This document shows, piece after piece, positions 37,091-44,657 of a stretch of 64,000 bases of DNA (position 1 is its first letter; each line of letters begins with the position of its first letter). Origin of the DNA: an uncultured Lachnospiraceae bacterium. Its GTDB lineage: Bacteria > Bacillota > Clostridia > Lachnospirales > Lachnospiraceae. The stretch is taken from assembly GCA_910589385.1 (NCBI GenBank), contig CAJUTU010000004.1:1-64000 (forward strand), in the 5' to 3' direction. The notes below the pieces were generated by a model. That model was not told the DNA's origin. It did no database searches and saw only the letters and a program-made list of their open reading frames with translations. A program made the translations under genes and the position numbers.

Positions 37091-38164
37091 ATGTTTGATA
37101 GATTAGAGGATTTACTGATCCGTTATGAAGAGGTCATGGGGGAGCTTCAGGAGCCGGATGTGGCCAATGACCCGGAACGTTTTAAAAAATTGATGAAGGA
37201 ACAAAGTGATCTGGCTCCTATCGTAGCGGCATATAAGGAGTATAAACAGTGCCGGCAGAATGTGGAGGACAGCCTGGCAATACTGGAAGAAGAATCGGAC
37301 GAAGAAATGCGGGAACTGGCAAAGGAAGAGATGAACGATTCCAAAGCGCGGATTGAGGAACTGGAGCGGGAATTGAAAATCCTTCTGCTTCCGAAGGATC
37401 CCAATGATGATAAGAACGTCATTGTAGAAATACGCGCAGGTGCAGGCGGTGATGAGGCAGCGTTGTTTGCGGTTGAAATTTACCGGATGTATGCACATTA
37501 TGCAGAGACACGCCGTTGGAAAACAGAAATGATTTCCTTGAATGAAAACGGAATCGGCGGCTTTAAGGAATGTGTCTTTATGATTTCCGGCCAGGGCGCA
37601 TTTTCCCGCTTAAAATACGAGAGTGGTGTACACCGCGTACAGCGCGTGCCGGAGACGGAGAGCGGCGGCAGAATCCATACCTCTACCATTACAGTGGCGA
37701 TCATGCCGGAAGCAGAAGAGGTGGATGTGGCGCTGGATATGAACGACTGTAAATTTGATGTATTCCGTGCCTCTGGAAATGGCGGACAGTGTGTAAATAC
37801 AACGGATTCAGCAGTACGTTTGACTCATATCCCGACTGGGATCGTGATTTCCTGCCAGGATGAAAAGTCTCAGCTAAAAAATAAAGACAAAGCGTTGAAA
37901 GTCCTTCGGGCCAGACTGTATGAATTGGAACTGGCAAAACAGCACGATGCTGAGGCAGAGGCCAGAAAAAGCCAGGTGGGAACAGGAGATCGTTCGGAGA
38001 AAATCCGGACTTATAATTTTCCGCAGGGACGTGTCACAGACCACAGGATCAAACTGACGCTCCATAAGCTGGATACTGTGCTTGGCGGCGATCTAGATGA
38101 AGTGATCGACAGCCTCATTGCAGCGGATCAAAGCGCAAAGCTGGCGAAAATGAATGAAAACTAA
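37091..38164 (+). CDS. prfA: Peptide chain release factor 1
   Basis: 357 residues. The peptidyl-hydrolysis motif GGQ is at 231-233 in [17 protein letters not shown], and the stop-codon recognition region is near 184-195 ([14 protein letters not shown]). RF1 reads UAA and UAG. GAGAGGAAAAGG precedes the start. A double hairpin terminator follows and separates it from the contractile injection locus. Confidence 0.97.
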   Translation: MFDRLEDLLIRYEEVMGELQEPDVANDPERFKKLMKEQSDLAPIVAAYKEYKQCRQNVEDSLAILEEESDEEMRELAKEEMNDSKARIEELERELKILLLPKDPNDDKNVIVEIRAGAGGDEAALFAVEIYRMYAHYAETRRWKTEMISLNENGIGGFKECVFMISGQGAFSRLKYESGVHRVQRVPETESGGRIHTSTITVAIMPEAEEVDVALDMNDCKFDVFRASGNGGQCVNTTDSAVRLTHIPTGIVISCQDEKSQLKNKDKALKVLRARLYELELAKQHDAEAEARKSQVGTGDRSEKIRTYNFPQGRVTDHRIKLTLHKLDTVLGGDLDEVIDSLIAADQSAKLAKMNEN

Positions 38165-38180
38165 TACAATTCTTTTGAAA

Positions 38181-38213
38181 TACAGAAAGCCTGTCACTGA
38201 CAGCTTTTCTGTA
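38181..38213 (+). terminator. First prfA terminator hairpin
   Basis: TACAGAAAGC pairs with GCTTTTCTGTA and TGTC with GACA around ACT, with small bulges. Confidence 0.65.
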
Positions 38214-38226
38214 TACGATGGTATAG

Positions 38227-38267
38227 AAACCATGGCAATCGGCAACAACCGGCAGCCATGGTTTTTT
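38227..38267. terminator. Second terminator, between prfA and the DUF4157 gene
   Basis: AAACCATGGC (38227-38236) pairs with GCCATGGTTT (38255-38264), with an inner CGG/CCG pairing and a run of six T at 38262-38267. It also lies just past the minus-strand DUF4157 stop and may serve both. Confidence 0.75.
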
Positions 38268-38287
38268 GTTTTCAACCATTGTGGGTT

Positions 38288-38650
38288 TTACAAATATTTG
38301 TCTGCAGCCCGCTCTAGAGCCTCATCTGTATTTAAAGGCTGTCCGTTTACTTCTGAAGTTGCTCTCACAATCCCTTGTTTTTGCTGGACCACATGTGCCA
38401 GTTCGTGTTTTAGATGCTTTTCTTGTCCAGGCCCAATATACACTTCGTTTCCCTGGGTGTAGGCAAGCGCTTGAAATTGTGCCGGTTTTTCGGAATTATA
38501 ATGGATCTGGACATCATCAAAGGAATAGCCGCTTTTGGATTCGAACTGATACTTCAAACTGTCAGGGATACCGGTTTGTCTCTGAATGGCCTGCGGTTTA
38601 TTCTGCACTGATCTTTGGACACGTTCCTTCTGGCTTTGATATTCGTACAT
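38288..38650 (-). CDS. Short DUF4157 (eCIS core domain) protein
   Basis: 120 residues, AAGGGAGAG before the ATG. Residues 29-95 form the DUF4157 core: a conserved YSFDDVQIHYNSEKPAQFQALAYTQG... block and the zinc-peptidase-like HELAHVVQQKQG at 82-93. DUF4157 is the domain most strongly associated with extracellular contractile injection systems, where it usually sits at the N-terminus of large toxins or cargo. Here almost nothing follows it, so the protein is either a lone protease-like accessory, a cargo adaptor, or what remains after loss of a toxin part. It is transcribed away from the main CIS operon, sharing a 235-base upstream region with it. Confidence 0.85.
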   Translation of the reverse strand: MYEYQSQKERVQRSVQNKPQAIQRQTGIPDSLKYQFESKSGYSFDDVQIHYNSEKPAQFQALAYTQGNEVYIGPGQEKHLKHELAHVVQQKQGIVRATSEVNGQPLNTDEALERAADKYL

Positions 38651-38769
38651 AATCTCTCCCTTCTAGTCTTGTCTGCAAAGCTATGTTTCATATTTTATTT
38701 TATCTGTTTTTGGATCCAGTGGAAGAAAAAACTATGACAAAAAGCTAAGTAATATGAAATTAATGACAT

Positions 38770-38798
38770 TTGTCTTTGAAAATGTAGTATTTTATACT
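38770..38798 (+). promoter_or_regulatory. Candidate promoter of the CIS operon
   Basis: TTGTCT (38770-38775), 17-base spacer, TATACT (38793-38798), about 85 bases before the regulator's translation start. It is the only good plus-strand promoter seen between 38651 and the regulator. I did not find convincing LytTR-type direct repeats, though AT-rich sequence upstream leaves room for them. Confidence 0.55.
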
Positions 38799-38885
38799 AA
38801 CAAATAGTGGCGCTATTTATAAATGAGTACATAACTTATCTTACACTCTTTCTAAAGGAGAAATACAAAGAAGGAGGAAACAACT

Positions 38886-39275
38886 ACGGAAGAAAAAGCA
38901 TACATTTATATTATGGATGAAGAGAAAATCTGGAATAAAGTATGGCTAACAGATGTTTATTATTTTGAGACGATCAAATCCACGCATTATTGCGAAGTCA
39001 GCACAAAGAATGGAACTGGAAAACTACATGCAGATATTATTAATCTGGAAAAGTATCTTCCAAAACACTTCTTCAAAACACGGGCATCTACGATCGTGAA
39101 TTTAGAATTGATCCAGAGGATTGATATGGAGCGGAGGATGTTATATTTTGCAGAGCAGGTATTTTGTACCTATGCAATGAATAAGACAAAGGAGATAAAG
39201 ACATTGCTCAGGCTGCATCATTATAGAAATTATAAGGGGGAAAGCCATGGACAAGGCGCAGATATCACCCTTTGA
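38886..39275 (+). CDS. LytTR DNA-binding domain regulator of the CIS operon, probable ACG start
   Basis: About 129 residues from ACG at 38886; the first ATG is at 38913 (120 residues). The good ribosome-binding site AAGGAGGAAA (38871-38880) is 8 bases from the ACG and 35 from the ATG, and no ATG, GTG or TTG lies in frame between the upstream stop (38853) and 38913. Starting at ACG also restores the first LytTR strand (KAYIYIMDEEKIW). The rest matches the domain: LTDVYYFETIKSTHYCEV, FKTRASTIVNLELIQRI. It has no receiver domain, so it is a stand-alone LytTR regulator. The 3' end overlaps the next gene by 29 bases, so it is co-translated with the CIS operon it probably controls. Confidence 0.8.
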   Translation, partial: TEEKAYIYIMDEEKIWNKVWLTDVYYFETIKSTHYCEVSTKNGTGKLHADIINLEKYLPKHFFKTRASTIVNLELIQRIDMERRMLYFAEQVFCTYAMNKTKEIKTLLRLHHYRNYKGESHGQGADITL

Positions 39276-41061
39276 ACGAAACCGCTATTATTATGGGAAA
39301 ATGTTGACGTCAGCAGATTTTCAAGCAGAGCAGCAATATATGAATCAGAAACGGCAATTTCTGAATCAGATGGTGCTGGGAAGCGGAGTGCTGCGCGGCC
39401 TGACCGTTTTGAACCTGGACGGCTTGTCCATTCTGGTGGAGAGCGGAGCGGCCATTGATTCCAAGGGGCGCGAGATCATTGTCGGAAGTTCCGTTGTTAA
39501 AAAAATATCTGCACTTCCGGGATTCCAGGAACAGGGAGTCGACAGGTTCAGTTTATGCCTTGAATACAGGGAGGATGAAGTACAGCCGATTTATGCGGTA
39601 AACCGAAAAGAAGGGCAGAATGAATATGAGAATAACCGGATCCAGGAAAGTTATGAACTCCGGTTGATAGATACTGCGGATTTGGAGCGTGCATTTCGGC
39701 TGGATTCTGAATTCTTTGTAGAGACCCGACTGTTCCATACCAGGGATTACATAGGGACGCTGAAAATGCCTGCAGTGGCCTGTAAGGGAAGGAAAGTACG
39801 GATGGAATTGGAGGTAGAAAAACTTAGTGACAGGGAGGAAACTCTTAATCTGGCATATGAACTTCAGCTGCCTGCCTTCTCTTTGATGGACGGGGGCCAG
39901 GCACTGGAGATTGAAAAAAGAATAGAACTTTGCCTGACAGGTGAAAAACAGAAGCTTGATTATTGGCTGTTCTGCATGCCCTCCGGCCTGGATGAGACCA
40001 GCATTCTGATCAAACCGGTAAAAAAATGGAAAGACTATGCTGAAGAATTGGAATTAAAAATCCGCCTTACCCAGGAGGAACCAGAATCCCTGATCCGTTG
40101 GGAACTCGGAAAAACAGGGCTGGAAATACGGGAAAGGACAACACATACAGAAGCCGTCCGGCTGGCAGACCTGTATATCAGGCATACAGATATGACATGT
40201 ATGATTGAACAGGTAGATGAAAGTGTCAGGCAATATATCCCATTGCCATCAGAGGAAGTAAAGAAAAGCGAGTATTTGTCGTTTTACGCCTTAGCCGGCG
40301 AGCCCCAGCGCTCAGATTCCAAGGCAGAAGGGTCAGGGCCAGAGGAACATGACTATACGAAACAGGAACCAGATCTACAGCCTCCCGTTTTGATGCCGGC
40401 AGAAACAGAAGTTTTTGAAATACCATCAGAGTGGCCGGAAATCAGCTGCGGCACGCTGGAAATTCCGCTGGATGAATTTATGCAGGAGGGCGATGTCTGC
40501 TATTCCGGCGAGATCATCCATGGGCTGGGACCAGGTAATGTCTATGTGGCGGTAGGATTGGATGAAACGGAGGAAGGGGTAAAAAGCCTTCGGAAAATCC
40601 CGGGGATTATTTATGGAGACGCTACATTATTTACCAGACAGGATCCAACAGCAACTGATGTTACAACGGCAGTCAAGGTATGGACACAGCGGGGGTGCTT
40701 CCAAGTAGCAGTCAGGCTGAACGGAAAACAGAACACGGTATTACTGAGCATGCACTGGATTGCATGGAAATATCCGGAATCTTCGGAAAATGAATTTGTC
40801 GGGCCGGATAAGCAGCGTTTTATATCCCCAGAAGAAATGACTGTAAACCTAAAACCCGGCGAGAAGCATTTTTTTGCTGTATCCTTCCACAATATGAAGC
40901 CGTGCAGCCTGAGATACGAATTAACAGAGGAACACACTGGTATGCTGGACGAAGACGGGACATACAAGGCACCGCAAAAACCGGGTGTTTATGAGATCAA
41001 GATCAGCTGTGATGAGTTACCGGAAATTTATACCTATACATATGCGGTGGTGTCAAGATGA
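39247..41061 (+). CDS. Large CIS-associated protein with NRYYYGK motif and C-terminal Ig-like end
   Basis: 604 residues, no signal peptide or membrane helix. The N-terminal block FERNRYYYGKMLTSADFQ followed by QKRQFLNQMVLGSGVLRGL resembles a family of unnamed proteins I associate with phage-tail-like and injection-system loci; the assignment is by pattern only. The middle (about 170-330) looks beta-rich. A Glu/Pro/Ser-rich linker lies near 350-390. The end (DEDGTYKAPQKPGVYEIKIS) is a bacterial Ig-like strand pattern often found in surface-binding proteins. As no separate tail fibre is seen, it could be a baseplate-peripheral or adhesion protein. ATGA overlaps the next gene. Confidence 0.55.
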   Translation: MDKAQISPFERNRYYYGKMLTSADFQAEQQYMNQKRQFLNQMVLGSGVLRGLTVLNLDGLSILVESGAAIDSKGREIIVGSSVVKKISALPGFQEQGVDRFSLCLEYREDEVQPIYAVNRKEGQNEYENNRIQESYELRLIDTADLERAFRLDSEFFVETRLFHTRDYIGTLKMPAVACKGRKVRMELEVEKLSDREETLNLAYELQLPAFSLMDGGQALEIEKRIELCLTGEKQKLDYWLFCMPSGLDETSILIKPVKKWKDYAEELELKIRLTQEEPESLIRWELGKTGLEIRERTTHTEAVRLADLYIRHTDMTCMIEQVDESVRQYIPLPSEEVKKSEYLSFYALAGEPQRSDSKAEGSGPEEHDYTKQEPDLQPPVLMPAETEVFEIPSEWPEISCGTLEIPLDEFMQEGDVCYSGEIIHGLGPGNVYVAVGLDETEEGVKSLRKIPGIIYGDATLFTRQDPTATDVTTAVKVWTQRGCFQVAVRLNGKQNTVLLSMHWIAWKYPESSENEFVGPDKQRFISPEEMTVNLKPGEKHFFAVSFHNMKPCSLRYELTEEHTGMLDEDGTYKAPQKPGVYEIKISCDELPEIYTYTYAVVSR

Positions 41062-41918
41062 AAGCGCAGACAGAAATGAACAGGCAGAGGATTATCGGAA
41101 TCATACGGAAGGGAGAGGCTGGAGATATCTTTTTATGCCGTGAGGACGAAAGCAGCGGGAAAGACTGGCTGGTCTGGAAAGTATATGACAGGAAAATTGT
41201 GCGGTACCTCATATCCTGCCAGAAACGGGTTCCGTGGGAAAGGTGTATTGTACAGGGGACAGAACTATTTCTGTATTTTCCCTATGTAGTGAAAAGGCCG
41301 CTTCTGGAATTCCTTTCCGGATGCCAGGATAGAGAAGAATTATGTATGGAATTGCTGGCAATCTGTATGTCAGGCAGGATTCCTACAGCATTGCTTTTGC
41401 TGCTTTTGGAATCGGAGGCGTTGAATCTGCGCCAGGACGGAAGCTTGTATATGACCTATGAGCTGGATCTGGAGCAGCTTGATCCAGAAGCAACAGAAGC
41501 AGCCTGCGTACAAGAATGCGCACAATGGATCCTTTTTCTTTTAAAGCAGGAGAAAGCGTATGAACAATACCGGTGGAAAACACGGGGGGTCATAAAACAA
41601 TTCCGGGAAAAAAAACGTAAGAAGAGGCGTCTCCAATTGATTGAAAAAAAGTTGGAGAGAGGATGGTATGAGACATTTCTGGGACTGTATCGTGATTTCC
41701 GCTGGAACGAAAACGGAGATGCCGGATGGAGCCCGGCGCTCCCCAAAGATAACAGACTGTTTTATATCCTGTTTACACTGGGGATCCTGCTGGTTTCTCT
41801 GGTATTGATCGTGGGTGCCTGGTTTCTGATAACAGGCGAGATCCCGCTATTTCGACTGCTCGACGGCCCCCTGGAAAAAATCGGGACTATCTGGCTGAAT
41901 GAGGGATACATCAATTAA
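41058..41918 (+). CDS. Single-span membrane protein of the CIS operon, unknown
   Basis: 286 residues. A soluble N-terminal part of about 230 residues is followed by one membrane helix (234-259) and a short outside tail of about 27 residues. A strongly basic stretch at 184-191 (REKKRKKR) and more basic residues up to 201 precede the helix, consistent with a cytoplasmic N-terminus. The layout (folded cytoplasmic domain, single helix, short exterior) resembles membrane-docking proteins such as EssB-like pseudokinases, but sequence similarity is not convincing. It overlaps the previous gene by 4 bases. An anchor for the particle is an inference. Confidence 0.5.
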   Translation: MKAQTEMNRQRIIGIIRKGEAGDIFLCREDESSGKDWLVWKVYDRKIVRYLISCQKRVPWERCIVQGTELFLYFPYVVKRPLLEFLSGCQDREELCMELLAICMSGRIPTALLLLLLESEALNLRQDGSLYMTYELDLEQLDPEATEAACVQECAQWILFLLKQEKAYEQYRWKTRGVIKQFREKKRKKRRLQLIEKKLERGWYETFLGLYRDFRWNENGDAGWSPALPKDNRLFYILFTLGILLVSLVLIVGAWFLITGEIPLFRLLDGPLEKIGTIWLNEGYIN

Positions 41919-41942
41919 GCTTTTAGATAAAGGAGGCAGCCG

Positions 41943-42884
41943 ATGAGACAGAATGGGAAACTGACCCCCAGGGGGAAAGAGGACTATATCTCGCTTTTTG
42001 GATGGCTGATCGGGAAAAGGTTTGCCTATGTGCTGGCAGTGGGGTTGATCATCTTTGGGACTGTAGGCCTGATATTATTGAGTCCCATACGGCTCACGGA
42101 CAGAGGAAGCAGATACCGGGTTTTTAACTATGATTCGTGGCTTCTAAAATTTTATAAAGGAAAAGCTGGAATCCGTGCGGCTTCGGGATATACTGCCTAT
42201 ATCGGCGAGATTGCAGGCGGGACAGCAAATGGAGAAGGGACACTATACTATGAAAATGGCACGGCCGCTTATGAAGGAGACTTTTCTGACGGGATGTATC
42301 ATGGCAGCGGAAAGCTATATGATACAGGGGCAGGCCTGGTTTATGAAGGGAATTTCATCCGGAATCAGGTTCTCTATGAAGAATTGGCAGGAAAAAAAAC
42401 AAGCGAAGTGGCAGAGAAATATCATGGGGAGCAGCAGCTGTATAATTGGGAGCAGGCCGTGTGTGTATATATGCCGGGAATCAATGCTGCCTATTATGCG
42501 CTGACCTTGGAAGAAACGCTGGAAGAAGAGTGGGCCACACAAGGGATTTATGTTCTCAGGCAGGATTTTCCGGCAGGGGACGAAGTGCTGCATACAAGGA
42601 CAGAACTGGAATCCTATTTTGGCCAGCCGGAATATAGTGGGACAACTGTGGCAGAATTTCAGGATACGGTTGTGGCCTGGATATGGAAAAACATTCAAAA
42701 GGAAAGCAGTTATCCAAAGCTTACAATGGAAGAGCCGTTGAAAAATGTCTATCATGTCACAGAATATGAGCAAAAGTATGAACTGCTCATCTCTACTTTT
42801 GTAAAGGATGGATACTTGTATACATTTTTTATTGATGAAGACGGCGAACATTTTGGGTTTTATCTGATTGAAGAGGAGACATAA
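41943..42884 (+). CDS. Membrane-anchored MORN-repeat protein
   Basis: 313 residues. One membrane helix at about 26-47 is followed by MORN repeats at about 86-145 (YIGEIAGGTANGEGTLYYENG, AYEGDFSDGMYHGSGKLY, VYEGNF) and a C-terminal domain of about 160 residues with no resemblance I can name. MORN repeats form elongated beta scaffolds and often sit at membranes. Topology is probably N-in with the repeats outside, judging by the basic N-terminus, but this is not certain. AAAGGAGG precedes the start. A role in placing the injection system at the envelope is plausible. Confidence 0.7.
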   Translation: MRQNGKLTPRGKEDYISLFGWLIGKRFAYVLAVGLIIFGTVGLILLSPIRLTDRGSRYRVFNYDSWLLKFYKGKAGIRAASGYTAYIGEIAGGTANGEGTLYYENGTAAYEGDFSDGMYHGSGKLYDTGAGLVYEGNFIRNQVLYEELAGKKTSEVAEKYHGEQQLYNWEQAVCVYMPGINAAYYALTLEETLEEEWATQGIYVLRQDFPAGDEVLHTRTELESYFGQPEYSGTTVAEFQDTVVAWIWKNIQKESSYPKLTMEEPLKNVYHVTEYEQKYELLISTFVKDGYLYTFFIDEDGEHFGFYLIEEET

Positions 42885-42888
42885 TATC

Positions 42889-44634
42889 ATGCCTTTAAAA
42901 ACAAAAAAATCATTCCTGGCATGCCGTCGGGCGTTTTGTATGATTCTTTGTTTTGCAATCATATGTTTAAAGTTCCCTGTTCCTTCCCGGGCGGCAGAGA
43001 CCGCTCTCACATTAGAGCAGGCGCGTGCCCTTGCCTTGGCCGGAAGCAAAGAATACCAGAAGATAAAGACTAAGCTGAGCCTGGAACAGGCAAAATACAC
43101 GGATGCGGTAAAATCCATCTGGATGAAACAAAAAGATATGATGACATTCCGCTGGACACCGCTTCTGACTTTTAAGTTTCCAGAATGGCCGGATCTGGCT
43201 GATTCTTATGAGTGGCAGTATAAACCGGTACAGATACAGAGCGAGATCAATGCTATGATGCATGAGCTCAATGATACGAAATACGGGATAATAGAAGAAA
43301 CTTCCCTCCTTTTTACAGATGCTTATGTCATCCAGGAAAAGCTGGCCTTTACAGAGGAACGGCTGGAAAAGCTGGAGGATACGATACAAAAAACGGAATG
43401 GAAGTTAAAGCTGGGGGAAGCTTCGTCCTCAGATTTGGATACCTTATATAAATCCAGAGAAAAAATAACAGGAGAGTTAAGCATGCTAAAACATAATGCA
43501 GATACCGCATGGGACAAGCTGGCCGGACGCACCGGGCTGGATGCTGCCGGAACCAACGGGCTGTCCGGATACCATCTGGAGAACCCACTGGCCTGGGCCA
43601 AAGCTGACAGGAATATCCTGGCTGGACTGACAGATTATACACTGAAAAATAACCAGGCATATTACGAGGCACAGCTTGACAGCAAACTAGGAAAATTAAG
43701 CCTGGAACTGAATGAGAGACTGATGAAAAAGCAGTATGGGAGAAAGATGGATGGAATCCAAGTCTTTCTCAATCAGGCTAAACAGGGGCAGGAAATAGAG
43801 GAAGATGTATTTATGGATGCGTATGGCCGATTTCTGGAAACTGTGGACAAGCCATGGAGCGGGAGCTTGAAAATTTTGTTCCTGAGAATTCCAAAAGAAT
43901 GGTTTAAGGGATCCCTGGATGGCGTACGTTATATTGAGGATGAACCTTATGCTTTGTATACGGCGGCTTTAGAATATGCGGATCTGCTTAAAGAAGAAGA
44001 AAATGTGCGCAGCGAGCTGGCCGGGCAGGTTGCGGAAAGCTTTGAAGCTATGATCAGCGCCGGAAAAGCATACCGCAGCCTGGAAGAGTCGGCTGAGGAG
44101 GAAGCTGGGCTTCTGGAAAAGAACCAAGCCCTCAATCAGTTGGGAAAGTTAACACTGGAAGAACTTAAGCTGGAGCAGGAAAGCTATGATGAGCTGCAGA
44201 TACAGGTTATGGACGCGCTGGCAGAATACAGCCGTCTTCTCTATTCCTTTGACCGTTTGACATGCGGCGGATTTACCAGATATCTGAATGGAGAGGACTT
44301 GGATATGACAGCTTCATCCGGCGGGGAAAGCTATCTGGAAAGAGAGCCGCAGGAGGCATCCTATTATATCAGGACTATCATCGAAGAGCAGATGTTTGAA
44401 CTGGGTATCTCGCTTCCTGATGGATTTACACCGGAAATTACAGATTTTGAATTGTGGGTGAATGGGGTACAGATCGGAGAACGTACTCCTGCAGCAGAAT
44501 CGATACGCCATCTGACCCTGGCCCTTGACGGCATTGATACCGCTTTTATCCGATTATACAATAGCGATGAGCTGGTTTCGGAATGTGAGATCGAGACTAT
44601 GGTGAGTACAGCGCCGCTCTTTGGGGCAGGATAG
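42889..44634 (+). CDS. Secreted TolC/OEP-like helical protein of the CIS operon
   Basis: 581 residues from the ATG at 42889 (AGAGGAG upstream; the longer frame would use a TTG without a site). A signal peptide of about 35 residues ends SRA-AET. The mature protein begins LTLEQARALALAGSKEYQKIK and continues with long helices, EERLEKLEDTIQKTEWKLKLGEASSSDLDTLYKSREKI, the classic outer-membrane efflux protein pattern (OEP/TolC). The C-terminal about 130 residues are an added beta-type region. TolC proteins are outer-membrane channels, yet this organism looks single-membraned, so the role here must differ, perhaps an extracytoplasmic coiled-coil scaffold. Confidence 0.65.
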   Translation: MPLKTKKSFLACRRAFCMILCFAIICLKFPVPSRAAETALTLEQARALALAGSKEYQKIKTKLSLEQAKYTDAVKSIWMKQKDMMTFRWTPLLTFKFPEWPDLADSYEWQYKPVQIQSEINAMMHELNDTKYGIIEETSLLFTDAYVIQEKLAFTEERLEKLEDTIQKTEWKLKLGEASSSDLDTLYKSREKITGELSMLKHNADTAWDKLAGRTGLDAAGTNGLSGYHLENPLAWAKADRNILAGLTDYTLKNNQAYYEAQLDSKLGKLSLELNERLMKKQYGRKMDGIQVFLNQAKQGQEIEEDVFMDAYGRFLETVDKPWSGSLKILFLRIPKEWFKGSLDGVRYIEDEPYALYTAALEYADLLKEEENVRSELAGQVAESFEAMISAGKAYRSLEESAEEEAGLLEKNQALNQLGKLTLEELKLEQESYDELQIQVMDALAEYSRLLYSFDRLTCGGFTRYLNGEDLDMTASSGGESYLEREPQEASYYIRTIIEEQMFELGISLPDGFTPEITDFELWVNGVQIGERTPAAESIRHLTLALDGIDTAFIRLYNSDELVSECEIETMVSTAPLFGAG

Positions 44635-44657
44635 TCCGGGTGGGGAGGACAAGGGAA

